DNA of 64,000 nt, from contig JADJRG010000029.1 in assembly GCA_016712315.1 (NCBI GenBank), forward strand, positions 1,054,001 to 1,118,000, read 5' to 3'. Every line of letters starts with the position of its first letter. The stretch's first letter is position 1. Under the pieces are notes generated by a model that did not search any database, had not been told where the DNA came from, and was given only the letters and a program-made list of their open reading frames with translations. This stretch comes from Nannocystis sp. (lineage in GTDB: Bacteria > Myxococcota_A > Polyangia > Nannocystales > Nannocystaceae). Of the stretch, positions 8,442 to 17,400 are shown one piece after another. Both the position numbers and the translations under genes were made by a program.

Positions 8442-10855
8442 CCCAACCGTTTCAGCTCCCTGAATTCTACATCCCCCACCTCGCGCGGCTCAACCCCCAC
8501 TTGGAGGGCGCGCGCGCGCACACCCGAGCGTGGGCGCGCGAGATGGGGATGCTCGACGGCGGGATCTGGACGCAGAAGGACCTCGACGCCCACGACTACG
8601 GGCTCATGTGCGCCTATACCCACCCAGACTGCGATCAGGTCGAGCTCGACCTGATCACGGACTGGTATGTGTGGGTCTTCTTCTTCGATGACCACTTCCT
8701 CGAGCAATACAAGCGGACCCGCGACGTCGCGGGCTCCAGGGCGTACCTCGATCGCCTGCGGCTGTTCATGCCGATCGACCTATCTGACCCGGTGCCCGAG
8801 CCGAGCAACCCGGTCGAGAGGGGCCTCGACGACCTGTGGCGGCGCAGCACGCCGGGCTCGGGGCGCGACTGGCGGGAGCGCTTCCACATCGTCACGCGGC
8901 ACCTGCTCGAGGAGTCGACGTGGGAGCTCGACAACATCCGGCGCGGGCGGGTCTCAAACCCGATCGAGTACATTGAGGAGCGGCGCAAGGTCGGCGGGGC
9001 GCCGTGGTCGGCGTGCCTCGTCGAGCACGCGGCGGGCGTCGAGATCCCGCCCGAGCTGGCAGGCACGCGCCCGTTGACGGTCCTGCGCGACACCTTCTCC
9101 GACGCGATCCACCTGCGCAACGACCTGTTCTCGTACCAGCGGGAGGTCGAGCAGGAGGGCGAGCACTCGAACGGCGTGTTGGTGGTTCAGCGCTTCTTCG
9201 ACTGCGAGGTGCCGCGCGCGGCCGAGATCGTCAACGACCTGCTGACCTCGCGCCTGCAGCAGTTCGAGAACACCGCGCTGGTCGAGCTGCCGCTGCTGTA
9301 CCTGGCGATGGGCACCGACCTCGACAAGCAGATGAAGGTGTTTAAGTACGTCAAGGGGCTGCAGGACTGGCAGTCGGGCGGACACGAGTGGCACATGCGC
9401 TCGAGCCGCTACATGAACAAGGACGACCCGAGCGCGCCGGAGTCCTCGTCGCCGATCTTCCGCCAGCTCGCCGGCCCGGAGAGGGCCGCGCGCGCGCTGC
9501 TGGAGCCGTCGATCGCGGCTTCGGCGGCGGTGCGCATGCTGCAAGGCCCGACCGGCATGGGCACCTCGGCCAACCGCGTGCGGGTGACGCCGAAGTCGCT
9601 GGGCCTGCAGCGGCTGCGCAAGCACTCGCACGTGCTCTTCGAGAAGGTCGGGCCGACCGAGCTGCCCGACTTCTACATGCCCTACAAGGCGCGGGTGAAC
9701 CCGAACTTGCCGCGCGCCAAGCAGTATTGCATCGACTGGTGCCGCGAGATGGGCTACTACCTGCCCGTCCCCTTCGTGCCCGAAGGGGCGATCTGGACCG
9801 AGGAGAAGGTCGAGGCCTACGACTTCGCCGAGTGCTCCGCCCGGTTGGAGCCCGACTGCGACGGCCCGTCGCTCGACCTCGCGTCGGCGTGGCTGTGCTG
9901 GGGCACCTACGGCGACGACCTGTACCCGCTGCTCTTCACCAATACGCGCAGCCTGGCGGCCGCGAAGCTGCAGAACGATCGTTTGCGGCTCTTCATGCCG
10001 CTCGACCTCGTCAGCATGCCGCCGCCGATGAACCCGCTCGAGCGCAGCACCGCCGACCTGTGGGTGCGCACGGCCGGGCCGATGTCGCTGGAGGACCGCA
10101 AGAACTTCCGCCTCGGCAACGAGAAGATGATCGACAGCTGGCTGGTCGAGCTCTTGAATCAGTCGCAGCACCGCGTGCCCGACCCGGTCGACTACGTCGA
10201 GATGCGACGCGCCACCTTCGGCTCAGACCTGACGATGAACCTCGCTCGTATCACCAAGGGCCGCGATCTCCCCAAGGAGGTGTTCGAGTCGCGGGCCCTC
10301 TCCGCCCTCGAGCTGTCAGCGCAGGACTACTGCACCTTCCTCAATGACATCTTCTCGTACCAGAAGGAGATCGAGTACGAGGGCGAGGTCAACAACATCG
10401 TGCTCGTGCTGCAGAAGTTCCTCGACGTCGACAAAGAAGAGGCGGTCCGCCACACCAACCACCTGATGACGACGCGCATGCAGCAGTTCGAGCACGTGCT
10501 CGCAGAGGACATCCCGCCGCTGATCACGGAGCTGAAGCTCGAGGGGCAGGCCCTCGCCGCGCTCGAGACCTATATCAATAGCCTGAAGGACTGGATGGTC
10601 GGCATTCTCGAGTGGCACCGAATCACCCGGCGCTATCCGGAGTGGTTCCTGAGGAAGCACTCTGCGACGCCGTCGTCGGTGATCTCCAGCCTCGGCGGGG
10701 CGATGGGGCCGTCGAAGCCCGGGATCCCGGCGACGCGGCAGGTACAGCCGCCCGCCGCCGCGACGAGCGCCCCAGCCTCGATCGCCGCGTACCTCGGACC
10801 GACCGGCCTCGGGACCTCGGCTGCGCGGATCAGGCTGCCGTCGTCCTCCGGCTGA
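8438..10855 (+). CDS. geoA: Geosmin synthase (germacradienol/geosmin synthase)
   Basis: This 805-residue two-domain terpene synthase is longer than the roughly 725 residues of streptomycete enzymes. The N-terminal domain has DDHFLE at 84-89 and NDLFSYQRE from 228, the set that turns farnesyl diphosphate into germacradienol. The C-terminal domain has GDDLYP near 493 and NDIFSYQKEIEYEGE from 636, matching the half that fragments germacradienol to geosmin. GPTGMGTSANR follows domain 1 (9545-9580) and GPTGLGTSAARI closes the protein (10796-10831). An alternative role on other substrates is possible because of the unusual operon, but both active sites look canonical. It is the last gene of the operon and joins thiD by ATGA. 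Confidence 0.92.
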   Translation: MTQPFQLPEFYIPHLARLNPHLEGARAHTRAWAREMGMLDGGIWTQKDLDAHDYGLMCAYTHPDCDQVELDLITDWYVWVFFFDDHFLEQYKRTRDVAGSRAYLDRLRLFMPIDLSDPVPEPSNPVERGLDDLWRRSTPGSGRDWRERFHIVTRHLLEESTWELDNIRRGRVSNPIEYIEERRKVGGAPWSACLVEHAAGVEIPPELAGTRPLTVLRDTFSDAIHLRNDLFSYQREVEQEGEHSNGVLVVQRFFDCEVPRAAEIVNDLLTSRLQQFENTALVELPLLYLAMGTDLDKQMKVFKYVKGLQDWQSGGHEWHMRSSRYMNKDDPSAPESSSPIFRQLAGPERAARALLEPSIAASAAVRMLQGPTGMGTSANRVRVTPKSLGLQRLRKHSHVLFEKVGPTELPDFYMPYKARVNPNLPRAKQYCIDWCREMGYYLPVPFVPEGAIWTEEKVEAYDFAECSARLEPDCDGPSLDLASAWLCWGTYGDDLYPLLFTNTRSLAAAKLQNDRLRLFMPLDLVSMPPPMNPLERSTADLWVRTAGPMSLEDRKNFRLGNEKMIDSWLVELLNQSQHRVPDPVDYVEMRRATFGSDLTMNLARITKGRDLPKEVFESRALSALELSAQDYCTFLNDIFSYQKEIEYEGEVNNIVLVLQKFLDVDKEEAVRHTNHLMTTRMQQFEHVLAEDIPPLITELKLEGQALAALETYINSLKDWMVGILEWHRITRRYPEWFLRKHSATPSSVISSLGGAMGPSKPGIPATRQVQPPAAATSAPASIAAYLGPTGLGTSAARIRLPSSSG
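9545..9580 (+). repeat. GPTGxGTxAxR linker peptide in geosmin synthase
   Basis: This codes for GPTGMGTSANRV between the two cyclase domains. The same peptide, with small changes, recurs at 1747-1788, 2896-2937, 4015-4059 (degenerate), 5275-5313 and 10796-10831, always just after a cyclase domain. It is a candidate docking or cargo peptide for the encapsulin; that role is inferred. Confidence 0.7.
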
Positions 10856-10975
10856 GGCGAGGGCCGACGTTGACGTACGTACGGGGAGCGGATGTGAAGT
10901 GAAGAGGTCCGAATTGGACATCACGCGACTAACCTTCATGATCGCGTCGATCGCGGCGTGGATGGAGAGATAGCA

Positions 10976-12628
10976 ATGAACATCTCGCAAACCATGATCA
11001 TTCATAACGCATTGATTTTTGGTGTGGCGACCCTCGCCGCGCTGATCATCGCCTTCATCCTCGACCGCCAAGTCCGCCGCGTCATCGGCTTCGTGCTTCG
11101 CAGCTTGTCGGTGGCTGACAAGCCGCAGCTCCAGGGCGCGCGCGCCCACATCGAGAAGAGCCTGCGCCGAGTGATCACCTTGGCCACCGCGGCCTTGATC
11201 ATCCTCCTCCTGGCGGGCGCCGTCTTGGCGACGTGGTGGCAGTTGGATCTGCTCCGAGTCGCGCTCGAATGGGGAGAAAAGGCCTTCCTGGCCGACGTCT
11301 CGGCGACGCTCTACGCCGGACTCAAGATCCTCGGGATCGCTGGCGCGATCCTGCTCGGATACGGGCTCGTGCGCGCGCTGATCGCCTCGCTGCTCCGCTC
11401 GGTGACCGCGATCCCCGCCCTCGAGCCGCAGCGAGTCACGCTGGGGCTCCTGAAGCTCCGGCTCTCCTCGCTGATCAACTCGGCGGCGATCTTCACCGCC
11501 CTGCTGGTCTATAGCTCGTTCGCGGGGGCGCCCGCCTACATCCACGAGCCGCTCCTCACGATCACCTACCTCGTGCTCGGGGTCGTCGGTGCGCGCGCCT
11601 TCGCCTTGCTCTGCACGGTCGGCGTCGACATCGGCGGCCAGCTCGTGCGCGCGCTCGGCGACCTCAACTCGCCGCTCGGCTACGTCGGGCGCTTTGAGCG
11701 GCTCGACCAGGTCGTTACGTTGACCAAGCGCACCCTCGAGTACTTGGTCTTCCTCGGCGCTGCGACCTGGATCTCGTCCAAGATCCAGCCCGGCTCCTTC
11801 CTCGAGGACGTCGGCCTGCGCCTGATCCGAGTCCTGGCGCTCGTCTACATCGGCCGCATCCTCGTCGAGGTCATCAACTTGGTCCTGCGCGAGCTGCTGC
11901 TCGCGGGCGCGGCCGCGCGCAGCACCCGCGCGCAGCAGCAGCGGCACACCCTGCTGCCCCTCGTCCAGAGCGTGCTCCGGTACGCGGTCTATTTCCTGCT
12001 CTTGGTGATGGGCCTGAGCGAGCTCGGGGTCGAGACCGCGCCCTTGATCGCCGGCGCCGGGCTCTCCGGCCTCGCGCTCGGCCTCGGCGCCCAAGCGTTC
12101 TTCAGCGACATCGTCTCTGGCTTCTTTATCTTCGTCGAGGGCACGTTCTACGTCGGCGATCGGGTGCAGGTCGGCGAGGTGATCGGCATCGTCGAGGAGA
12201 TCGGCGTCCGGGCGATCAAGATCCGCCACGAGAGCGGCGTTCTCCACACGATCCCTAACGGCGAGGTGCGCAGCGTCGCCAACCACGCGGCCAGCTACGT
12301 CAACGCCGTCGTCGAGTTCACGGTCCCCTACGATCAGGACGTGCCCAAGGTCATGGCCGCGGTCAAGGATCACATCGAGGCGTTCCGCCCGCGCTACCCC
12401 GACATCCTCGGCGAGACCGAGATCGTCGTCGAGGATCTCTCCGCCAGCGGCGCCCTGATCCAGACGCTCACCAAGGTCAAACCCGGCCGCGACGAGGACG
12501 CCTCGGAGGCGATCCGCGCCGAGATCCTCGCGGCGCTCACCGCGATCGGCGTGAAGCCGCAAGGCTTCCAGACCCTGCGCTTCGACCCCAAGCACCCGCT
12601 GGCGCTCGCCAACGGCGCGCGCGTTTAG
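10976..12628 (+). CDS. MscS-family mechanosensitive ion channel
   Basis: A 550-residue membrane protein. Several hydrophobic segments fill the first 350 residues, followed by the MscS pore helix and beta domain: 'GLSGLALGLGAQAFFSDIV' (Gly/Ala-packed TM3), 'GFFIFVEGTFYVGDRVQVG' and 'IRHESGVLHTIPNGEV'. It should sit in the inner membrane and release solutes on osmotic downshock. ATG 10976 is chosen because GGAGAG lies about seven bases upstream; an in-frame GTG at 10958 is the alternative. A TTGACG at 10870-10875 in the 120-bp gap after the geosmin synthase could mark a separate promoter. The downstream hpnC begins 20 bp after the stop. Confidence 0.88.
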   Translation: MNISQTMIIHNALIFGVATLAALIIAFILDRQVRRVIGFVLRSLSVADKPQLQGARAHIEKSLRRVITLATAALIILLLAGAVLATWWQLDLLRVALEWGEKAFLADVSATLYAGLKILGIAGAILLGYGLVRALIASLLRSVTAIPALEPQRVTLGLLKLRLSSLINSAAIFTALLVYSSFAGAPAYIHEPLLTITYLVLGVVGARAFALLCTVGVDIGGQLVRALGDLNSPLGYVGRFERLDQVVTLTKRTLEYLVFLGAATWISSKIQPGSFLEDVGLRLIRVLALVYIGRILVEVINLVLRELLLAGAAARSTRAQQQRHTLLPLVQSVLRYAVYFLLLVMGLSELGVETAPLIAGAGLSGLALGLGAQAFFSDIVSGFFIFVEGTFYVGDRVQVGEVIGIVEEIGVRAIKIRHESGVLHTIPNGEVRSVANHAASYVNAVVEFTVPYDQDVPKVMAAVKDHIEAFRPRYPDILGETEIVVEDLSASGALIQTLTKVKPGRDEDASEAIRAEILAALTAIGVKPQGFQTLRFDPKHPLALANGARV

Positions 12629-12648
12629 ACCTCAAAGCCGAGCGGGCG

Positions 12649-13632
12649 ATGGTCGACCACTTCAACATCCGCGCCACCGAGCCCCGCCTCTACGGCGCTT
12701 CTGCCCGTGACGCGGACACGCCCGAGCTGGTCGCGCCGGACGGCGCCCCTCCCGGCCCCTGGACCGTCGAGAGCAGCTACCGCTTCTGCGAGCGGATGGC
12801 GGCGGCTCACGACGAGAACTTCCCGGTCGCGTCGCGCTTCCTCCCCGATCACCTGCGGCGGAGCGTCACCGCGCTCTACGCCTTCGCCCGCAGCGCCGAC
12901 GACTTCGCCGATGAGCCGCGCTACGAGGGCCGCCGGGTCGAGGCCCTCGACGCCTGGCAGGGGCTGCTCGAGGGCTGCTACCACCGCGAGGTCCAGCACC
13001 CGGTCTTCACCGCCCTGCGCGATACGGTGCGCACCCACGAGATCCCGATCACGCCCTTCATGGCGCTCCTCACCGCCTCCCGGATCGACCTCACCACGAG
13101 GCGCTACGCGACCTTCAGCGAGCTGCGCCGCTACTGCGCCCTAGCCGCGAACCCCATCGGTCAGCTGGTGCTCCACATCCACGGCTACCACGAGCCTCAT
13201 CTCCACCGCTTGAGCGACGAGATCTGCGCCGCCTTGCAGATCACCAACTTCCTGCAAGACCTGAGCGTCGACGTCCCGCGCGGGCGCTTCTACCTGCCCG
13301 AGGAGGATCTCATCCACTTCGGGGTGACGCGCGACGATCTGCTCGCCGGGATCAGCACCCGCGCCTTCAAGGAGTTGATGGCCTTCTCGGTCGCCCGCGC
13401 CCGCGCGCTCTTCCTCCGCGGCCGGCCGCTGATCCGCCAGGTCTCGCCAGGCCTGTCGATGGAGCTCGACGCGACCTGGCGCGGCGGCATGTCGATCCTC
13501 CAGCGGATCGAGGCGCTCGACGACGAGCTGCTACGGCGCCGGCCGACCCTCAGCAGGCGCGACATGGCTGAGATCACCAGCCGCTCGCTCTTCTCCTTCG
13601 GCCGCCGCCTTGTGGCGCGCGCGTGGAGGTGA
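12649..13632 (+). CDS. hpnC: Hydroxysqualene/squalene synthase HpnC
   Basis: This 327-residue trans-isoprenyl synthase of the squalene/phytoene synthase family reads 'DENFPVASRFLPDHLR' then 'ALYAFARSADDFADEP', the first Asp-rich metal site (about residue 84), and 'QITNFLQDLSVDVPRGRFYLP', the second (about 204). The 'ENFPVAS' opening is typical of HpnC, which acts with HpnD and HpnE in making squalene for hopanoids or sterols. No hpnD or hpnE lies nearby. It follows the channel gene by 20 bp and may be cotranscribed. Phytoene synthase is a less likely alternative. Confidence 0.82.
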   Translation: MVDHFNIRATEPRLYGASARDADTPELVAPDGAPPGPWTVESSYRFCERMAAAHDENFPVASRFLPDHLRRSVTALYAFARSADDFADEPRYEGRRVEALDAWQGLLEGCYHREVQHPVFTALRDTVRTHEIPITPFMALLTASRIDLTTRRYATFSELRRYCALAANPIGQLVLHIHGYHEPHLHRLSDEICAALQITNFLQDLSVDVPRGRFYLPEEDLIHFGVTRDDLLAGISTRAFKELMAFSVARARALFLRGRPLIRQVSPGLSMELDATWRGGMSILQRIEALDDELLRRRPTLSRRDMAEITSRSLFSFGRRLVARAWR

Positions 13633-13704
13633 GGTCGTGGGTGAGCGGGCGGGCCCGGGGGGGGCGGCGAGACGAACCTTGTCCTATCGTTCACTCTCGC
13701 GTTC

Positions 13705-15240
13705 ATGGTACGCTGACGCATCACCACCCACCTCGCCCGACTCACCCTCCTCGCGCCGCTCGTCGCCGGCTGCACGTCGGGCGCCGACGCGACCACAGGC
13801 GAGACCACAGGCGCGACCACAGACGCCTCCGGGTCCTCCGGAACCGCCGCGCCGACCACCTCCACCTCCGGCGGATCGCAGGGCACCGCCTCGACGAGCG
13901 CCGCCTCCGAGACCTCCGAGACCTCCGGGACCTCGACCACGGAGACCACCGCCGCGACCGTCGACCCGACCTCCTCGACCTCCGGCGACCCGACGACGAC
14001 CACGTCGACCACATCGACCACATCGAGCCCAACGACCACCGAGGATCCGACGAGCACCGGCGGCGACCTCTGCGGCGACGGCGTCGTCGATCCCGGCGAG
14101 GCCTGCGACGACGGTAATGACGTCGACGCCGACGGCTGCGACGCCGGCTGCACCTGGACGCCCTGCGTGTTCCTCTGGCAGAAGAGCTACCCCAGCCCCG
14201 GGATCACCCGCCACGGCCGGGGCATCGCCGCCGACCTGGCGGGCGACCTGGCGATCGTCGCCCAGGTCAAGCCCGCCCAAGCCGACGCGCGGATGATCGC
14301 GCTAAGGCTCGACCCGGACGGCGCCCTCCTGTGGGAGAGCCCGCCAGCGATCGATCTCCGCACCGAGGCCAGCCGGGTGGTCGCCACCGCCGACGGCGGG
14401 GCGCTCCTGGTCGCCACCGAATTCTCCGGGCCGTCGAGCGACATGGTCCGCCGCGTCACCGCCGACGGCGACCTCGACTGGCTCGCCTACCAGATCCTGC
14501 CCCAGTACTCCTTCGGCCACGACCTCGCGCTCGCGCCCGGCGGCGGGCTGGTGGTCGCCGGCTACCGGCTGGTCAACAACCTCAACGTCCCGTGGATCGC
14601 CCGGCTCGACGCGAGCACCGGCGCTGCCGAGTGGACCCAGATCGGCCAGCTCCCCGGCGCGACCTCGACCGCCCACTTCGGGGTCGCGGTCGACGCAGCC
14701 GGCGACATCTACACCACCGGCATCACCCGGATCGAGCCATCCACCCGGCTCGTCCTGCGCCGCTTCGACCCCGCCGGGATCCAGAAGTGGGCGGTCGACG
14801 TCGAGAGCCCGGCCGGCTTCGCGCGCGGCTGGGACGTCCACCCCCGCCCCGGCGGCGGCGTCGCGGTCGCCGGCGAATTCTTCTACGGCAAATCCGGCAA
14901 GACCGGCGGTGACCTCTGGGTCGGCGCCTTCGACGACTCCGGCGCGCTCCTCTGGTCCGACCTCCATGACGGCGGCCCCGGCGAGAGCTACGACCGCGTC
15001 GACGGCGTCGTCGTCGGCCCCGACGGCGATATCCACGTCGCCGGCGCGGTCCAGCCAGGCAAGTACAACGGCGTCTACCGGCGCTACGAGAGCGACGGCG
15101 ACCTCCGCTGCTCCGTGGTCGTCGACGCGAGCCCAGGCCTCCACACGGTCTTCTTCGGCATCGACCTCGCGCCAGGCGGCTTCCCGGTGCTCACCGGCTA
15201 CACCGGCTCAAACCTCTTCGCGGCGAAGATGACCCCGTGA
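13705..15240 (+). CDS. Cys-rich (DUF4215-type) lipoprotein with beta-propeller-like body; start disrupted
   Basis: A single open frame runs from 13717 to 15240. It reads a hydrophobic stretch ending in 'APLVAGC' (lipobox), a long Thr/Ser/Gly-rich linker, 'CGDGVVDPGEACDDGN...GC', the Cys motif common in myxobacterial surface proteins, and then about 350 residues of repeating beta-rich text such as 'LDPDGALLWESP' and 'LDASTGAAEWTQ' that suggests a propeller. The expected ATG at 13705 is followed by only two codons and then TGA at 13714-13716, in the same frame. No ATG, GTG or TTG occurs before the lipobox. Either the TGA is an error or recent mutation, or initiation is non-canonical. A GTG at 14167 would start after the Cys motif and lose the export signal. 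Confidence 0.7.
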
Positions 15241-15270
15241 TCTGCGGTCGCCTCGGGCGAGCGTCGTGGC

Positions 15271-16128
15271 CTACTTCCACAGGCTGACCGCGCGCGACGC
15301 GACCACCGCGCGGACCTGGCCGAAGCGCCCGGCCCCGCGGATGTCGGCGAACGCCGGGCAGTGGTCCAACCAACCGACGTCGATAAAGGGCAGCGCGGTC
15401 AGGTCCTCGAGCGCCGCGAGGGAGGCCTCGACCCGCCCCGACGCCGCATAGAACTCGGTCGCGACCTGCAGCCAGAACACCTGGTACGACGGAGAGGGGA
15501 CCACCCCCGCGGCCGCCAGCAGATCGTCCACCGTCTGCATCACCCGCTCACCGCGGGCGAACGAGCGCAGCGGCTCGATCAACCCCCGGGTGAAGCTCCC
15601 GGGGGGAGCGACCGCCGCGATCCGCTCGGCGATCGACCCGGCGCCCGCGCGATCGCCCCGCCACAGCGCCACGCGGGCGCCGATGAGGTTGGCGCTCACC
15701 TCGTTGCCGGTGACCGCGAGCGCCTGCTCGAGCACGTGCTGGCACTTCTCCCACTGCGGCACCAGCGCGTACGAGCGCGCGAGGTTCCACCACGCGTGCT
15801 GGATGTTGGGCTCGATCTTCAGGGCGAGCTCGAGCCGCCGGATCCCCTCGTCGAGGTGGCCCGACTCGATCAGGAAGCGGCCGAGGTAGGCCGAAGCCTC
15901 CGCGTACCGCGGATCGCGCGCCAGCGCCTCCTTAAACGCGCGTACGCTCGCCCGCAGGTCGCCCTGGTGTAGCCGCACCAGCCCCAGCGCGCCGAAGGTC
16001 GCCGCCGAGCCCGCGTCGGCGTTAAGGGCCCGCAGCGCCCAGTCCTCCGCCTCGGCCACCCACGCTCGTAAGTCGCCGTCGCGGCGGGCGAGCGCGAGTC
16101 GGACCAGGAGCAGCGACCGAGGTCTGGA
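15271..16128 (-). pseudogene. TPR-repeat C-terminal fragment, probably of a Ser/Thr kinase-TPR protein
   Basis: The minus-strand frame encodes several TPR units ('ALGLVRLHQGDLRASVRAFK', 'AEASAYLGRFLIESGHLDEG', 'HAWWNLARSYALVPQWEKC'). It ends 'FIDVGWLDHCPAFADIRG', a tail I associate with kinase-TPR signalling proteins. Coding character continues upstream of a possible GTG start at 16059 ('RSLLLVRLALARRDGDLRAW') to about 16128, and then stops with no start codon and no kinase domain. It is therefore an N-terminally truncated remnant, or a short gene starting at GTG 16059. It converges on the lipoprotein gene with a 30-bp gap. Confidence 0.6.
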
Positions 16129-16199
16129 CCTCCCCCTTTCTTGATATCGACGTCTCGTTCGACTGCGCGCGCGACGACGTTCTCGGCCCGCAGAGTCTC

Positions 16200-16541
16200 A
16201 TGGGAAGGGACTATATGTGGACTGTTCGATCGTTCGACGTCGACGATGACGGCGTGTATGGCGTTTACTTAGAGTCTGAAGGCGATCCCGACGTCATCGC
16301 GATGATCTCGGGCTGCGGCTCATGCGCGGATCAGATCGAAGTCCGCCCAGTGAACGATGGGTCGATCTTCCCCGAGCTGAGGGCTGGCCGATACCGCGCG
16401 ATGTTATTCAAGCGGCTCGATCGGCCTGGAGACGTGAGGCTCACCGTCTATCGCCAGATAGTTAGTCCGGGTGATAATACGGCCGCTATTCCTAACTCAG
16501 CTCATCTGTTCAGGCCGGCACACCTCGTATGTGATGTTTGA
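16200..16541 (+). CDS. Unknown protein, possibly the tail of a truncated gene
   Basis: I do not recognise this product. From ATG 16200 it has 113 residues, but the same frame reads sensibly upstream ('SPFLDIDVSFDCARDDVLGP' from 16131), so a longer gene may have been cut near 16128, where the TPR remnant on the other strand also ends. It contains 'VIAMISGCGSCADQIEV', a Cys pair that may form a disulphide. Base composition is visibly lower in GC than the neighbours, suggesting a separate origin. Confidence 0.45.
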   Translation: MGRDYMWTVRSFDVDDDGVYGVYLESEGDPDVIAMISGCGSCADQIEVRPVNDGSIFPELRAGRYRAMLFKRLDRPGDVRLTVYRQIVSPGDNTAAIPNSAHLFRPAHLVCDV

Positions 16542-16716
16542 TTATTACGGTGAGACACGATCGAGACAGAGAACCTTCGATTCTATAGCGGGTGACGACA
16601 TCCCGAAGGACGCGGCCCACCCTGAAGATAAGGTCCTACCGCGACCGGCCGTCAAGCGGCATCCCCGGCAAGAAGCAGGCGCGTGAGCCGCAGCCCCGCG
16701 CACCTCAGGCTGACGA

Positions 16717-16935
16717 TCACTCGCGAGCAAGGGCGATCAGGATCGGGAGGATGAGGCGATCGCGGGCGCGACCCGTGCTGCTCTTGATCTCGATCAGCGT
16801 CCCGAGGTCGATCACACGGAGGCGGATCTCGTCGAGTTCCAGGTTGACGCTCTTCGGAGCGAGCTCATCGAAGCCGCGCCCGTCGTGCAGGCGGCAGAGG
16901 ATGTCAAGCGGACCCAGGATCAGCCTCGCTCGGTC
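16717..16935 (-). pseudogene. Nucleotidyltransferase-like C-terminal remnant
   Basis: This minus-strand frame has no start. It reads 'LGPLDILCRLHDGRGFDEL', then 'VIDLGTLIEIKSSTGRARDR' and 'LILPILIALARE'. That wording is typical of the tail of MNT-like nucleotidyltransferase or DUF6036-type proteins that pair with small antitoxin-like partners. The N-terminal catalytic part is missing and a stop lies just upstream in frame. It lies directly downstream of the small gene at 16920-17228, consistent with a decayed two-gene cassette. Confidence 0.5.
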
Positions 16936-17228
16936 GTGGCTGGCTCATCGGCAGATCTACGCAGGCGTGCAAGTACGCGGGCGCTGCGGGTAGCCGCGCG
17001 CAGGCGCTCGATCGGGCTCATGGCGAGGGACCACCGGATCAGCCCCAGGTCGACCTCGTAGGAGGCCTGGAGGACCTCAGGATCGACCTCTGCGAGGCGA
17101 GCCTCCAGGGCCGCGAGGTGCTCGTACGCGCCCTGCTCGTCGGGAAAGACGCCGGCGTCGTCGGGAAGGGCGCCGGCGTCGTCGGCGCGCCCGCCACGCA
17201 GGCGGGCTCCAGGTGGCGGCGTGGGCAC
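16920..17228 (-). CDS. Small antitoxin-like protein
   Basis: This 102-residue protein starts at GTG (17228). The first third is low-complexity Pro/Gly/Asp; the rest is helical and reads 'EVDLGLIRWSLAMSPIERL' and 'RSARVLARLRR', a pattern seen in short partners of nucleotidyltransferase-like toxins ('DLSLIRWxLxLTPxERL'). Its likely partner is the truncated frame just downstream, so the pair may no longer work. Function is inferred only from the pattern and context. Confidence 0.5.
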   Translation of the reverse strand: MPTPPPGARLRGGRADDAGALPDDAGVFPDEQGAYEHLAALEARLAEVDPEVLQASYEVDLGLIRWSLAMSPIERLRAATRSARVLARLRRSADEPATTERG

Positions 17229-17400
17229 GTCGCGAGAGTAGTCGTCGGCGCCTCAGAGCGCTAGCCCGGTCCGGATGGCGGGTGATCTTTGCACTGATCA
17301 GCGCGGATCCGTCCGCGACCGCGACCGCGGCGAGGCACTGGCCCGCTCGCGCGCTTCCTCCTTGGATGCGGACCCTCTTCCGTGTTTTACTCGGCGGCGC

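Noticed and set aside
10316..12595. 759-residue minus-strand frame across geosmin synthase and the channel gene
   Set aside because: Crosses two well-supported genes and their gap and reads as low-complexity Asp/Glu/Arg text.
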